From a virus: a DNA stretch of 24,284 nt. The stretch covers positions 1 to 24,284 of the IMG/VR virus record IMGVR_UViG_3300030389_000014; one strand, written 5' to 3'. This document shows, piece by piece, positions 1-5,434 of this stretch. A program made the position numbers and the translations under genes. How positions within the stretch are numbered: the stretch's first letter is position 1; each line of letters opens with the position of its first letter. The notes under the pieces were generated by a model, which was not told the origin of the DNA, made no database searches, and saw only the letters and a list, made by a program, of their open reading frames with translations.

Positions 1-101
1 CACCGAACAAGTCCGAGTCCGAAGTCCGAAAGTCCGAGTCCGACACACCGACTGGTCAAGCCCGAAGCCCAACGCCTCACCGAACACGCCAAGTGTTAGC
101 G
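1..101. repeat. GC-rich non-coding segment with five GTCCGA repeats
   Basis: This segment lies downstream of terS and has no ATG-initiated frame on the minus strand. It is about 60% G+C by hand count, against under 40% nearby. GTCCGA occurs at 11, 17, 24, 32 and 38. The word CACCGAACA occurs at 1-9 and again at 78-86. A GTG-initiated minus frame stays open to the edge but has an odd arginine/threonine-rich composition, so I do not call it. The position between terS and the expected terL would suit a packaging (cos or pac) region; that is inference only. Confidence 0.5.
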
Positions 102-123
102 TTATTTTGTGGGCTTAACGCTA
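97..123 (-). other. Hairpin spanning the terS stop codon
   Basis: An 8-bp perfect inverted repeat pairs TAGCGTTA (97-104) with TAACGCTA (116-123) around an 11-nt loop. The terS stop codon (102-104) lies in one arm. No U-tract follows on either strand, so it does not look like a normal intrinsic terminator; it could stabilise or process the terS mRNA end. Confidence 0.35.
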
Positions 124-629
124 TTGTGTTCTATCGTCTGTGGGTCGTTATGGGTCTTTGTGGCTACTTTCATGCGTTTCTGTGCAAGGTTTTGAAATTC
201 TTGTAGTTTTTCTAGTATTTGCTCTCTTGTCATAGTGTCTGCTTGTTCATGTAGCACATGAGCCTTATTTACAAGCAATCCAGTCGCTTTTAATCTGAGT
301 TCTTCAGCACGAATAGCTTCACCGAACTTACCGCTTTCCCACGCTTCATTTCTAATCTTAAGCAGATCACGAACTGACTTCTCGATCGTTACACCGAACC
401 TAGACCGAGCCTCCTCACGCATTTCTTGATATCGTTCTTGCACCACTGGGTTACGCAACAAGCGAACAGCATCAACACCAGGGTTCGCATATCCCGCAGA
501 TCGTGCTGCAGAAGTCTGTGTCATGTCTTTGTGCATGAAGTTATCCAAGAAAGCCTGTTGTTTATCTGTTAATCTTTTCTGACCAGATAGCCTTTGCTCC
601 CTAGACAAATCTTCTCCTACTCTTGGCAT
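102..629 (-). CDS. Phage terminase small subunit (TerS)
   Basis: This 175-aa protein should recognise phage DNA and load it for packaging by the large terminase. After a basic N-terminus, residues 20-60 read LTDKQQAFLDNFM...TQTSAARSAGYANP, the helix-turn-helix pattern typical of TerS (terminase_2-like). Next comes VVQERYQEMREEARSRFGV and a helical, charged C-terminal half likely to drive oligomerisation. The chosen ATG at 629 has GGGAG 8 nt upstream and forms a TAATG overlap with the stop codon of the XF1762-family gene. An in-frame ATG at 644 lacks a ribosome site. TerL would be expected next in the same direction, off the left edge. The family call rests on pattern recognition. Confidence 0.8.
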   Translation of the reverse strand: MPRVGEDLSREQRLSGQKRLTDKQQAFLDNFMHKDMTQTSAARSAGYANPGVDAVRLLRNPVVQERYQEMREEARSRFGVTIEKSVRDLLKIRNEAWESGKFGEAIRAEELRLKATGLLVNKAHVLHEQADTMTREQILEKLQEFQNLAQKRMKVATKTHNDPQTIEHNSVKPTK

Positions 630-1084
630 TATTTTATCTCCCATCTAAATTTAAGTTGACCATGAATTGGCAACCAATCTCTGTTAGGTCTTGTAGTCCA
701 ACCTTTGTTTTCTTTCCAACCACCTGTTTCTCCCATTATTTTCCAACCCACACCACGAAGACTTGCTCCTGATTCTTTTTGCAATGTATAAGTAATCATT
801 TTTAGACCACCCATTTGTTGCCATATCCTCCAACATCTACCATACAGAAACGAACAAGTATTCTTTGGTGCGTTAGATGTTACACAAACACGCAACACCT
901 CTGCCGTGAATCCATCATCTAATCTTCTTGCCACTGGTCTACCCACAATTGCTACACCGAATAGCCCATCAAAAGATGCACCTATGGCGAACTTACCACC
1001 TTGTGTTGGTTTACTATGTCTATGGAAGTTCGCTACAAACTCATTAGCTTCTTGTAAACTCATGGGTATGGTTTTAAGTTTCAA
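629..1084 (-). CDS. XF1762-family phage protein, GNAT-like (Mom-related fold possible)
   Basis: This 151-aa protein matches the pattern I know for the XF1762 family, common in phages and prophages: EANEFVANFHRHSKP near the N-terminus, then KFAIGASFDGLFGVAIVGRP, PVARRLDDG, EVLRVC, CSFLYGRCWRIW, ITYTLQKESGASLRGVGWK and an end in KFRW. The layout resembles a small GNAT fold and recalls Mom-type DNA-modifying proteins; the biochemical role is not established from sequence. The start is TTG at 1084, with AAAGG about 8 nt upstream. The ATG at 1063 lacks a ribosome site and would remove the conserved N-terminal strand. It is translationally coupled to terS and lies downstream of the repeat region at 1131-1332. 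Two DNA methyltransferase genes nearby make a protective DNA-modification role attractive. Confidence 0.7.
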   Translation of the reverse strand: MKLKTIPMSLQEANEFVANFHRHSKPTQGGKFAIGASFDGLFGVAIVGRPVARRLDDGFTAEVLRVCVTSNAPKNTCSFLYGRCWRIWQQMGGLKMITYTLQKESGASLRGVGWKIMGETGGWKENKGWTTRPNRDWLPIHGQLKFRWEIK

Positions 1085-1130
1085 AACACCAACCTTTCGC
1101 TTTGGTAAAATATAGGGTATGGGGTGGGTT

Positions 1131-1332
1131 ACTTACCACCCCCCTATACCCCCTATAGGGGGGGAAGTTCGGTAAGTTGGTAAGTACCAATGAAATCAAT
1201 GACTTACAAGCTAAAATTAACTTGCAATAATAAAAAGTAAGTTCGGTAAGTTGATTTAATTTATCTAATATTATCAATGACTTATAACTTCCCTCTGTTT
1301 TTACTTACCAGGTAAGTTGGTAAGTGGTAAGT
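1131..1332. repeat. GGTAAGT/ACTTACC iteron-like array with palindrome
   Basis: This fills the gene-free stretch 1085-1335. GGTAAGT occurs at 1171, 1179, 1245, 1311, 1319 and 1326, and inverted ACTTACC at 1131 and 1303. The copies at 1303-1317 form the palindrome ACTTACC-A-GGTAAGT. TTCGGTAAGTTG is shared by the 1168 and 1242 blocks. A second repeat, ATCAATGACTTA(C/T)AA, sits at 1195-1209 and 1273-1287. A perfect palindrome CCCCCTATAGGGGG lies at 1149-1162, with another CCCCCCTATA just before it. Such arrays usually bind an initiator or repressor, so an origin of replication or an operator are the two leading readings. Confidence 0.6.
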
Positions 1333-1335
1333 AAA

Positions 1336-1659
1336 TTACTCATAAATGACCAGTACATTATGGAAATCTGTACGTTTAAACCACGAGCCATTATTGGTAC
1401 ATTCATAGCCTAAATCACGCATTGCTCCCCACGTTTGAACCCAACAATAATGACAATCATCATCGCCAAGTCCACTACCTTTGAAACAGTTCATTTTATG
1501 ATTGATGTCGAGTTTGATCTTTTGTGTAAGACCCATCTCTACTGCACAACCAAGACAGATTGTTCGTTTGTTAACAACCAGTTCTCGGTTACGCAGAATC
1601 TGTTCATTACACTTTGTACAACGAACTCTAGGCAAATTCTTGGAATTGTGGAAACCCAT
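1336..1659 (-). CDS. Small zinc-knuckle protein, unknown function
   Basis: This is a 107-aa protein I do not recognise. It has CTKC and CLGC pairs about 20 residues apart in the N-terminal half, forming a likely zinc ribbon. A second cysteine/histidine cluster follows with pattern GDDDCHYCW, then a WFKRTDFHNV segment. ATG at 1659 has AAGGA 8 nt upstream; an ATG two codons earlier is too close to that site. The start overlaps the end of the upstream gene by 32 nt, which is consistent with coupled translation. It is the last gene before the iteron-like array. A nucleic-acid-binding or adaptor role is plausible for a small phage zinc protein but is not shown. Confidence 0.6.
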   Translation of the reverse strand: MGFHNSKNLPRVRCTKCNEQILRNRELVVNKRTICLGCAVEMGLTQKIKLDINHKMNCFKGSGLGDDDCHYCWVQTWGAMRDLGYECTNNGSWFKRTDFHNVLVIYE

Positions 1660-1936
1660 CTTCATCTTCCTTAAATTTTACCTTTTGATGTAGTTTGAAA
1701 TCGCTATACATGGGTTCGTTTTCCAACGTACCCACTCCGTTCAAGCTATCACCATCAATGATTTTGACCCACATTCGCTCTGAGCCAACACCTTTCTTTT
1801 TACCAAACGCATTAGGTGGAAAGCGAACTTTAGTATAGCCATCAAGCATAAAAGCTTGATCTGATGCCAAGCCAACATTTTGTGGCAAGGCAACAACATT
1901 TTTGGCCAATCGTTGACCTACTTTAAGTTTAGCCAT
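1628..1936 (-). CDS. DUF2314-like small protein
   Basis: This 102-aa protein has a C-terminal half that reads ERMWVKIIDGDSLNGVG, TLENEP, then DFKLHQKVKFKED. That is the beta-rich pattern of DUF2314-like proteins (aromatic MWV, a turn, L-N-x-P, then K-x-x-x-x-V-x-F). The N-terminal half is basic and has no recognisable motif. ATG at 1936 forms a TAATG overlap with the preceding stop and has AAGGTAGG about 6 nt upstream. The family has no established biochemical function that I know of. It sits in a run of small accessory genes downstream of the promoter at 2766-2794. The assignment is from memory of the pattern and is moderate. Confidence 0.6.
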   Translation of the reverse strand: MAKLKVGQRLAKNVVALPQNVGLASDQAFMLDGYTKVRFPPNAFGKKKGVGSERMWVKIIDGDSLNGVGTLENEPMYSDFKLHQKVKFKEDEDGFPQFQEFA

Positions 1937-2391
1937 TACGAACCTACCTTTCTTGCTAGATTAACTTTAAGTTCTTGTGCTTGTTCGGCTTCACGAACTG
2001 CCCAGCACAAATAGTCTTTATTCATACCAAAATCCTCATAACCTTGTGCAATACAGTTGTAATAAAATGCTTGTGGCACGTTGTACCCTTTCCTACGCAT
2101 GACGTAGAACATACACTTTCCTCTTGCACCTGGAATATCAAGGTCTTTGACATAAATCTTTTTATATAAATATGGGAAACCCTCGAATCTATCTAAGGCT
2201 TTCTCACACTCATCTGTAATCTTCCATAAACCAATAGGAACTTCTGCACCCTTGCACTTAATGATGTCTGCAACACCATTAAATACAAGTTTATAATCCT
2301 TAAGCATAAAACTAATCATAGGCTTTGCTTGTGGACAACGCACTTCCATATTGGACATATTTAGATTCGCACCATATGCACCATATAACAT
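1936..2391 (-). CDS. Gamma-glutamylcyclotransferase-like (AIG2/GGCT fold) protein
   Basis: This 151-aa protein opens with LYGAYGANLNMSNM, the substrate-binding YGxxxxN loop of the GGCT/BtrG-like fold. It then has IGLWKIT and ALDRFEGFPYLYKK, in which Glu70 matches the usual catalytic glutamate. Known relatives release 5-oxoproline from gamma-glutamyl amines or peptides. In phages the substrate is unknown, and a role in trimming amine-modified nucleotides or host metabolites is speculative. The open frame extends 13 codons upstream, but ATG at 2391 is preferred: it has GGAG 7 nt upstream, overlaps the upstream stop as TAATG, and places YGAYG at the family's usual position near the N-terminus. 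Confidence 0.75.
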   Translation of the reverse strand: MLYGAYGANLNMSNMEVRCPQAKPMISFMLKDYKLVFNGVADIIKCKGAEVPIGLWKITDECEKALDRFEGFPYLYKKIYVKDLDIPGARGKCMFYVMRRKGYNVPQAFYYNCIAQGYEDFGMNKDYLCWAVREAEQAQELKVNLARKVGS

Positions 2392-2729
2392 TACTGCCTC
2401 TCCACAAATTCTTCTGTGATACCTTTGCAAATGTTAATAGCAATAGTGTTGGCATCTTTAAGAGTCATCTTGCCACTTTGCAATTGATTATGTAAATCAG
2501 TAATACCCTCATGCAATTCACCAACAAGATTTTCTTCTTGATGTTTGTTGTACTGGTGTTGTGCATAAAAAGTTCTAATATTACTAATATTATTATAATG
2601 CTTTTTTAACTCTTCTTTGATTGATTGATCACTGGTGTTAGCAATCTCTTGATCTAACCAGTTTTCCATATCGCCTAATTTAATATCTTCGGCTTGATCT
2701 GAAAACATACTAAGTTTCTTCATATTCAT
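2391..2729 (-). CDS. Helical hypothetical protein, first gene after a strong promoter
   Basis: This 112-aa acidic protein is predicted to be almost all helical, with charged and glutamine/asparagine-rich stretches (for example IKEELKKHYNNISNI and HNQLQSGKMTLKDAN), so short coiled coils are likely. I do not recognise a family. ATG at 2729 has AAAAGGAG 8 nt upstream. The open frame continues 17 codons further, but those codons overlap the promoter -10 region and lack a ribosome site. It is the first gene after the promoter at 2766-2794, with a leader of about 30 nt. Its leader contains AACAAAAGGAG, which is perfectly complementary over 11 nt to the putative small RNA at 5064-5148. Confidence 0.65.
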   Translation of the reverse strand: MNMKKLSMFSDQAEDIKLGDMENWLDQEIANTSDQSIKEELKKHYNNISNIRTFYAQHQYNKHQEENLVGELHEGITDLHNQLQSGKMTLKDANTIAINICKGITEEFVERQ

Positions 2730-2765
2730 AACATACTCTCCTTTTGTTAAAAATGTTATACTATA

Positions 2766-2794
2766 TATATAAGCACTCATTACCTATATGTCAA
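2766..2794 (-). promoter_or_regulatory. Sigma70-type promoter inside the end of the methyltransferase gene
   Basis: On the minus strand, a perfect TTGACA (2794-2789) is followed by a 17-nt spacer and TATATA (2771-2766). The expected transcription start is near 2759, 30 nt before the ATG at 2729. The methyltransferase stop codon lies inside the spacer. The promoter would give the 2729-102 genes (accessory genes to terS) an independent transcript. Confidence 0.65.
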
Positions 2795-4100
2795 ACAATT
2801 TTAACTGTGGTTTTACATTTTTTATTCTGGCTTTGGCGATTTCGTAGTATTCACGCTCTTTTTCTATACCAATAAACCTAAAATCTTCTTCTCTTGCACC
2901 CATGCCAGTTGATCCACTACCCATGAACGGATCGAGAACAAGCCCTCCTTTGGGCGTTACCAAGCGAACAAGGTATCTCATAAGCTCCACTGGTTTAACT
3001 GTTGGGTGAGTGTTCGCTGATACGGATCTATTGCGTTGGTGAGCAGTTTCGTTTTCTTTTTTACGACCATCACTACTATATTGACTTTGAGGTCTACCAT
3101 ATAGTCCAAAGTTACGCTCATCTTTTGATGTCTTTGCACAATAAAAATACCGAGAAGCGTTGCCATGATCTCCGTAAGCTGGCATGAATTGTTCGGTATC
3201 ATTAAGTTCACCAGACCAGATCCCCTTGTGTGTTCGTTGTCTACTGACCTCCGTGCTGACAGTCTTTGGAAATATATCTTGCACTTGTTCGCTTCCGTCG
3301 TGCATTACATTGCTCGGCCAACGACCTCTTGGGTCTGCATCTGCAAACTCCGAGCCCTCCGATTTCATACCACTATTATCATCAGTCCATACGCCATCTG
3401 TTGACCTGGCTTGGCGAACAACTTTTTTTCTCTTGGCGTTAGATGTCTGACCAAATGATAGCTTGTCCACACCAATTGCTTTTTTACTTTGTTCGCCCTG
3501 ATCACGGAAGTCTGGCATTGTGTTTGGGTGCTTGACCTCGCCTTGTATCCGACACTCGTCAATGTTTAATGCACCAGTCCGATGCTTCATTACGTTGTCC
3601 GACACCGACTTCTCTGACAAGGGCTTTCTTGCTAACACCATTGGTTCATGTGCGGGCTTGAGTGCAGTACCCCAACCATCTCCGATATTATGGCTTTTGG
3701 GAAACCCACTACCATACAACCAAATACATTGATCTCTGATTTCAAAGCCAGCATCTTCTATGGCACACGCCATTCTGTGGTATGTTCGTGATCCACTAAA
3801 CGCTATTAAATGACCACCTGGTCTTAACAACTCAAAACACTTACGCCATGTGTCTGCTTGGAAAGCTATATCGCCACCATCCCACTCTTTACCCATAAAA
3901 CCCTTTGACGCTCTTGCAAAAGCTCCATCTGTACCAAACTGAGCTGGTGCTGAATCTTCCTTACCGAACCTTTTGACTATTGATGTAAGATGATACGGCG
4001 GATCAGTTACCACGCTATCAACCGAACATTTATCTATCGTGTCCATGACTTCTAAACAGTCGCCGTTGTATACTGTGCTACCTTCTATTATTACTTCCAT
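2784..4100 (-). CDS. Site-specific DNA methyltransferase (adenine-N6 or cytosine-N4), beta class order
   Basis: This 438-aa enzyme transfers a methyl group from S-adenosylmethionine to an exocyclic DNA amino group. Catalytic motif IV DPPYH lies at residues 33-37. The AdoMet-binding motif I DPFMGSGSTG is near the C-terminus (390-399), just after HPTVKPVELM (365-374); this IV-before-I order defines the beta class. The middle (about 140-350) holds variable target-recognition sequence. DPPY is compatible with either N6-adenine or N4-cytosine. ATG at 4100 has AGGA about 6 nt upstream and overlaps the DUF7768 gene by 23 nt. No restriction endonuclease is adjacent, so this is an orphan phage methylase, probably protecting against host restriction or marking phage DNA. 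Confidence 0.9.
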   Translation of the reverse strand: MEVIIEGSTVYNGDCLEVMDTIDKCSVDSVVTDPPYHLTSIVKRFGKEDSAPAQFGTDGAFARASKGFMGKEWDGGDIAFQADTWRKCFELLRPGGHLIAFSGSRTYHRMACAIEDAGFEIRDQCIWLYGSGFPKSHNIGDGWGTALKPAHEPMVLARKPLSEKSVSDNVMKHRTGALNIDECRIQGEVKHPNTMPDFRDQGEQSKKAIGVDKLSFGQTSNAKRKKVVRQARSTDGVWTDDNSGMKSEGSEFADADPRGRWPSNVMHDGSEQVQDIFPKTVSTEVSRQRTHKGIWSGELNDTEQFMPAYGDHGNASRYFYCAKTSKDERNFGLYGRPQSQYSSDGRKKENETAHQRNRSVSANTHPTVKPVELMRYLVRLVTPKGGLVLDPFMGSGSTGMGAREEDFRFIGIEKEREYYEIAKARIKNVKPQLKLFDI

Positions 4101-4404
4101 TTAATGTCCTATAAACCATTTCTATTCCGAGCTTTTCTGCCACTTCAATGCCCCTTTTCATGCCATCTGATATACCTTTATCTATATAAACTGCCATAAG
4201 ATCTGCGTGTTTGTACCAGTTGAAAGCTCTTTCCATGCCCATTACACGTTGCTCTTTAATTGCATCATCTAAGACTTGCGTATAAAGTAAATGCGAGGCA
4301 AATGGTGACTCGCCTCGCATTAATGAATCAAACATACACTTTTTTGCGTATGCTAAGTTTTGTTTTACCTTACCTTTATAAGGCGATTCTATGATTACCA
4401 ACAT
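4078..4404 (-). CDS. DUF7768 protein, nucleoside 2-deoxyribosyltransferase-like fold
   Basis: This 108-aa protein reads LVIIESPYKG at the start, followed by NLAYAKKCMFDSLMRGESPFASHLLYTQ, KEQRVMGME, DLMAVYIDKGISDGMKRGIE and YRTL. This matches the DUF7768 phage family, which resembles nucleoside 2-deoxyribosyltransferases (SPY near the N-terminus, a G-x-S-x-G-M helix). Such a fold could cleave or exchange bases on deoxynucleosides, fitting nucleotide salvage or DNA base modification, but the activity is not proven for DUF7768. ATG at 4404 overlaps the upstream stop as TAATG, and the end overlaps the methyltransferase start, so these genes are probably translated together. Confidence 0.75.
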   Translation of the reverse strand: MLVIIESPYKGKVKQNLAYAKKCMFDSLMRGESPFASHLLYTQVLDDAIKEQRVMGMERAFNWYKHADLMAVYIDKGISDGMKRGIEVAEKLGIEMVYRTLNGSNNRR

Positions 4405-4634
4405 TAAGCAGCCTTAAGACAACTAGCTTGTACGTTGTAATCATCTGGCTTATCACCGAACTCATCTCTAAGCCGACCTAAAACCAGTCTTTTGCTATTG
4501 TTTATATCTGCCCTACACTCTTCAAGGGTTCTATATTCAACCTTGCTGATGTGCCACATACAATTGGTTTTACCACCCATGTATCTTGAGCCTTCAACCC
4601 AAACAACGCAAATCATTAAAAACATTTTAACCAT
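4404..4634 (-). CDS. Small protein with hydrophobic N-terminus, unknown function
   Basis: This 76-aa protein begins with a short hydrophobic stretch (MVKMFLMICVVWVEG), possibly a signal peptide or membrane anchor. A soluble region follows with W-H-x-S-x-V-E-Y and a charged helix containing ECRADINNSKRLVLGRL. Three cysteines follow the hydrophobic start (one each near residues 25, 39 and 73). No family is recognised. The ATG at 4634 has no clear Shine-Dalgarno, and a second ATG three codons later is equally weak. The stop overlaps the DUF7768 start, so it appears to be a true member of the operon. An export or inner-membrane role is possible. Confidence 0.5.
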   Translation of the reverse strand: MVKMFLMICVVWVEGSRYMGGKTNCMWHISKVEYRTLEECRADINNSKRLVLGRLRDEFGDKPDDYNVQASCLKAA

Positions 4635-4715
4635 TCAACAAACTTTCTATAGTACCTTACGAAAGCACTTGGCTTTTTGTGAATTGTTGTTTTATGAATA
4701 TGAAGCTTTAAGTAT

Positions 4716-4892
4716 TTAGTATTCATATTGCTCCTCCCTCTTAATTAGATCACAAACATGCTCATGTCCGTGTTCGCCATATTGTTTCTTAACTAAGACT
4801 AAGGCTTGATCGTTTGTTAGTCCATCATCTGTTAATAATGCACCGAAATACTCTTCAACTTCAATCAGAAAGTTATTTTGATACGCTGTCAT
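4716..4892 (-). CDS. Small acidic hypothetical protein
   Basis: This 58-aa protein is acidic and helical with the pattern NNFLIEVEEYFGALL, then ALVLVKKQYGEHGHEHVCDL; no family is recognised. ATG at 4892 is preferred because GGGGGAG sits 6-7 nt upstream. The open frame runs 27 codons further, but those codons are the other-frame reading of the 42-aa gene at 4873-5001. It overlaps that gene by 20 nt. It is the second gene after the promoter at 5031-5060. Confidence 0.55.
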   Translation of the reverse strand: MTAYQNNFLIEVEEYFGALLTDDGLTNDQALVLVKKQYGEHGHEHVCDLIKREEQYEY

Positions 4893-5001
4893 TAGCTCTC
4901 CCCCTTCTTTCTTCTTTACACTCATCACACAAGTCAAGTGGATAAGGTGGTTCTTCAGCCCAAAACATTTCATTACAATCTAAACATTCATACTCGCCCA
5001 T
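4873..5001 (-). CDS. 42-aa zinc-ribbon microprotein
   Basis: This short gene reads MGEYECLDCNEMFWAEE, then PYPLDLCDECKEER. The two CxxC pairs (Cys6/Cys9 and Cys25/Cys28) are spaced as in a single zinc ribbon. AAAAAGGAG lies 6 nt before the ATG at 5001, one of the best ribosome sites in the window, and the promoter at 5031-5060 gives it a 23-nt leader. The arginine-rich tail (ERRGRAND) could touch nucleic acid. Such small phage zinc proteins are often host-takeover factors or regulators, but nothing here fixes the function. Confidence 0.65.
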   Translation of the reverse strand: MGEYECLDCNEMFWAEEPPYPLDLCDECKEERRGRANDSVSK

Positions 5002-5030
5002 ATCAATCTCCTTTTTGCTAGTATAAGATA

Positions 5031-5060
5031 GTTATAATAGGAAATCAATGCCAATGTCAA
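5031..5060 (-). promoter_or_regulatory. Sigma70-type promoter for the 5001-leftward genes
   Basis: TTGACA (5060-5055), an 18-nt spacer and TATAAC (5036-5031) on the minus strand. The expected start is near 5024, 23 nt before the ATG of the 42-aa zinc protein. It begins only a few bases beyond the terminator at 5066-5098, so it restarts transcription after the upstream unit ends. Confidence 0.65.
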
Positions 5061-5063
5061 GAC

Positions 5064-5148
5064 AAAAAAAAGACCCAGTTTTTAGCTAGGTCTTTTTTAA
5101 ACAAACATTTTTAAAACAAAAGGAGTGATCGATGATCACCATCTTTAT
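5064..5148 (-). ncRNA. Predicted small RNA between a promoter and a terminator
   Basis: A strong promoter (5155-5183) would start an RNA near 5148, and the intrinsic terminator at 5066-5098 would end it near 5064, about 85 nt later. The RNA begins with a stem-loop, GTGATC-ATC-GATCAC (5139-5125). It continues with the unpaired U-rich segment CUCCUUUUGUU (5125-5115), a perfect anti-Shine-Dalgarno, and ends in the terminator hairpin. The only ATG frame in it is 14 codons with no ribosome site. The segment is complementary over 11 nt to the leader of the gene starting at 2729. The alternative reading is an attenuator leader for the genes further left. Confidence 0.4.
5066..5098 (-). terminator. 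Bidirectional intrinsic terminator
   Basis: AAAAAAGACC (5066-5075) pairs with GGTCTTTTTT (5089-5098) as a 10-bp stem around a 13-nt loop, with a U-tract on either strand because the arms start in A-runs. On the minus strand it would end the long replication and modification operon that stops with the gene at 5180, and any transcript from the promoter at 5155-5183. Confidence 0.8.
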
Positions 5149-5154
5149 ATGTCA

Positions 5155-5183
5155 TATATAATGATAATAGGCACTGATGTCAA
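5155..5183 (-). promoter_or_regulatory. Sigma70-type promoter driving the putative small RNA
   Basis: TTGACA (5183-5178), a 17-nt spacer and TATATA (5160-5155) on the minus strand. The stop codon of the zinc protein gene (5180-5182) lies within the -35 box. No gene with a ribosome site lies between it and the terminator about 60 nt downstream, so it appears dedicated to a short RNA. Confidence 0.55.
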
Positions 5184-5434
5184 CCCAAATCATCTAAAAT
5201 GCTTCTGCCAAACACATGAGTGCTTGTTTTGTATACTTTACCATATTCTATTTCTTTTAACGCACGGGGGTCATCTTCAAAGAGTTGTTCATCTGGACAA
5301 TACTGCGACCCAACACAAATATCTTTTTTTTCTCTAAACAACAATCTTCGCTTTTTGCATCTATTACACAAAGTTTCTTTTTTATCACGGACAAATTTAT
5401 CACAATCAGCACATCTAACGTATTTCTCCATCAT
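5180..5434 (-). CDS. Small zinc-ribbon protein, unknown function
   Basis: This 84-aa basic protein has CADC (about residues 8-11) and CNRC (23-26), the four ligands of a zinc ribbon, followed by KKRRLLFREKK, a possible nucleic-acid-binding patch. The second half contains one more cysteine pair candidate (ICVGSQYC) and an acidic stretch. ATG at 5434 has AAGGAGG 6 nt upstream; the frame is open 7 codons further without a better site. It overlaps the end of dcm by 20 nt and is the last gene before the terminator. No named family is recognised. Confidence 0.65.
   Translation of the reverse strand: MMEKYVRCADCDKFVRDKKETLCNRCKKRRLLFREKKDICVGSQYCPDEQLFEDDPRALKEIEYGKVYKTSTHVFGRSILDDLG

Noticed and set aside
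11-43. CRISPR or tRNA reading of the GTCCGA patch
   Set aside because: No spacer regularity, no cloverleaf and no TψC-like arm could be fitted.
1074-1277. 67-codon minus-strand frame in the repeat region
   Set aside because: It would overlap the iteron-like repeats, has no ribosome site and reads a repeat-derived, cysteine/tyrosine-rich sequence.
1131-1332. CRISPR array
   Set aside because: Repeat units are 7-15 bp, irregularly spaced and in both orientations, without regular spacers.
3165-3450. Plus-strand shadow frames opposite the methyltransferase
   Set aside because: They are antisense to conserved methyltransferase codons and have no ribosome sites.
5125-5337. Plus-strand frame starting after AAAAGGAG at 5121-5125
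   Set aside because: The Shine-Dalgarno-like string is the complement of the small RNA anti-Shine-Dalgarno. The frame opposes a zinc protein gene and has no family pattern.
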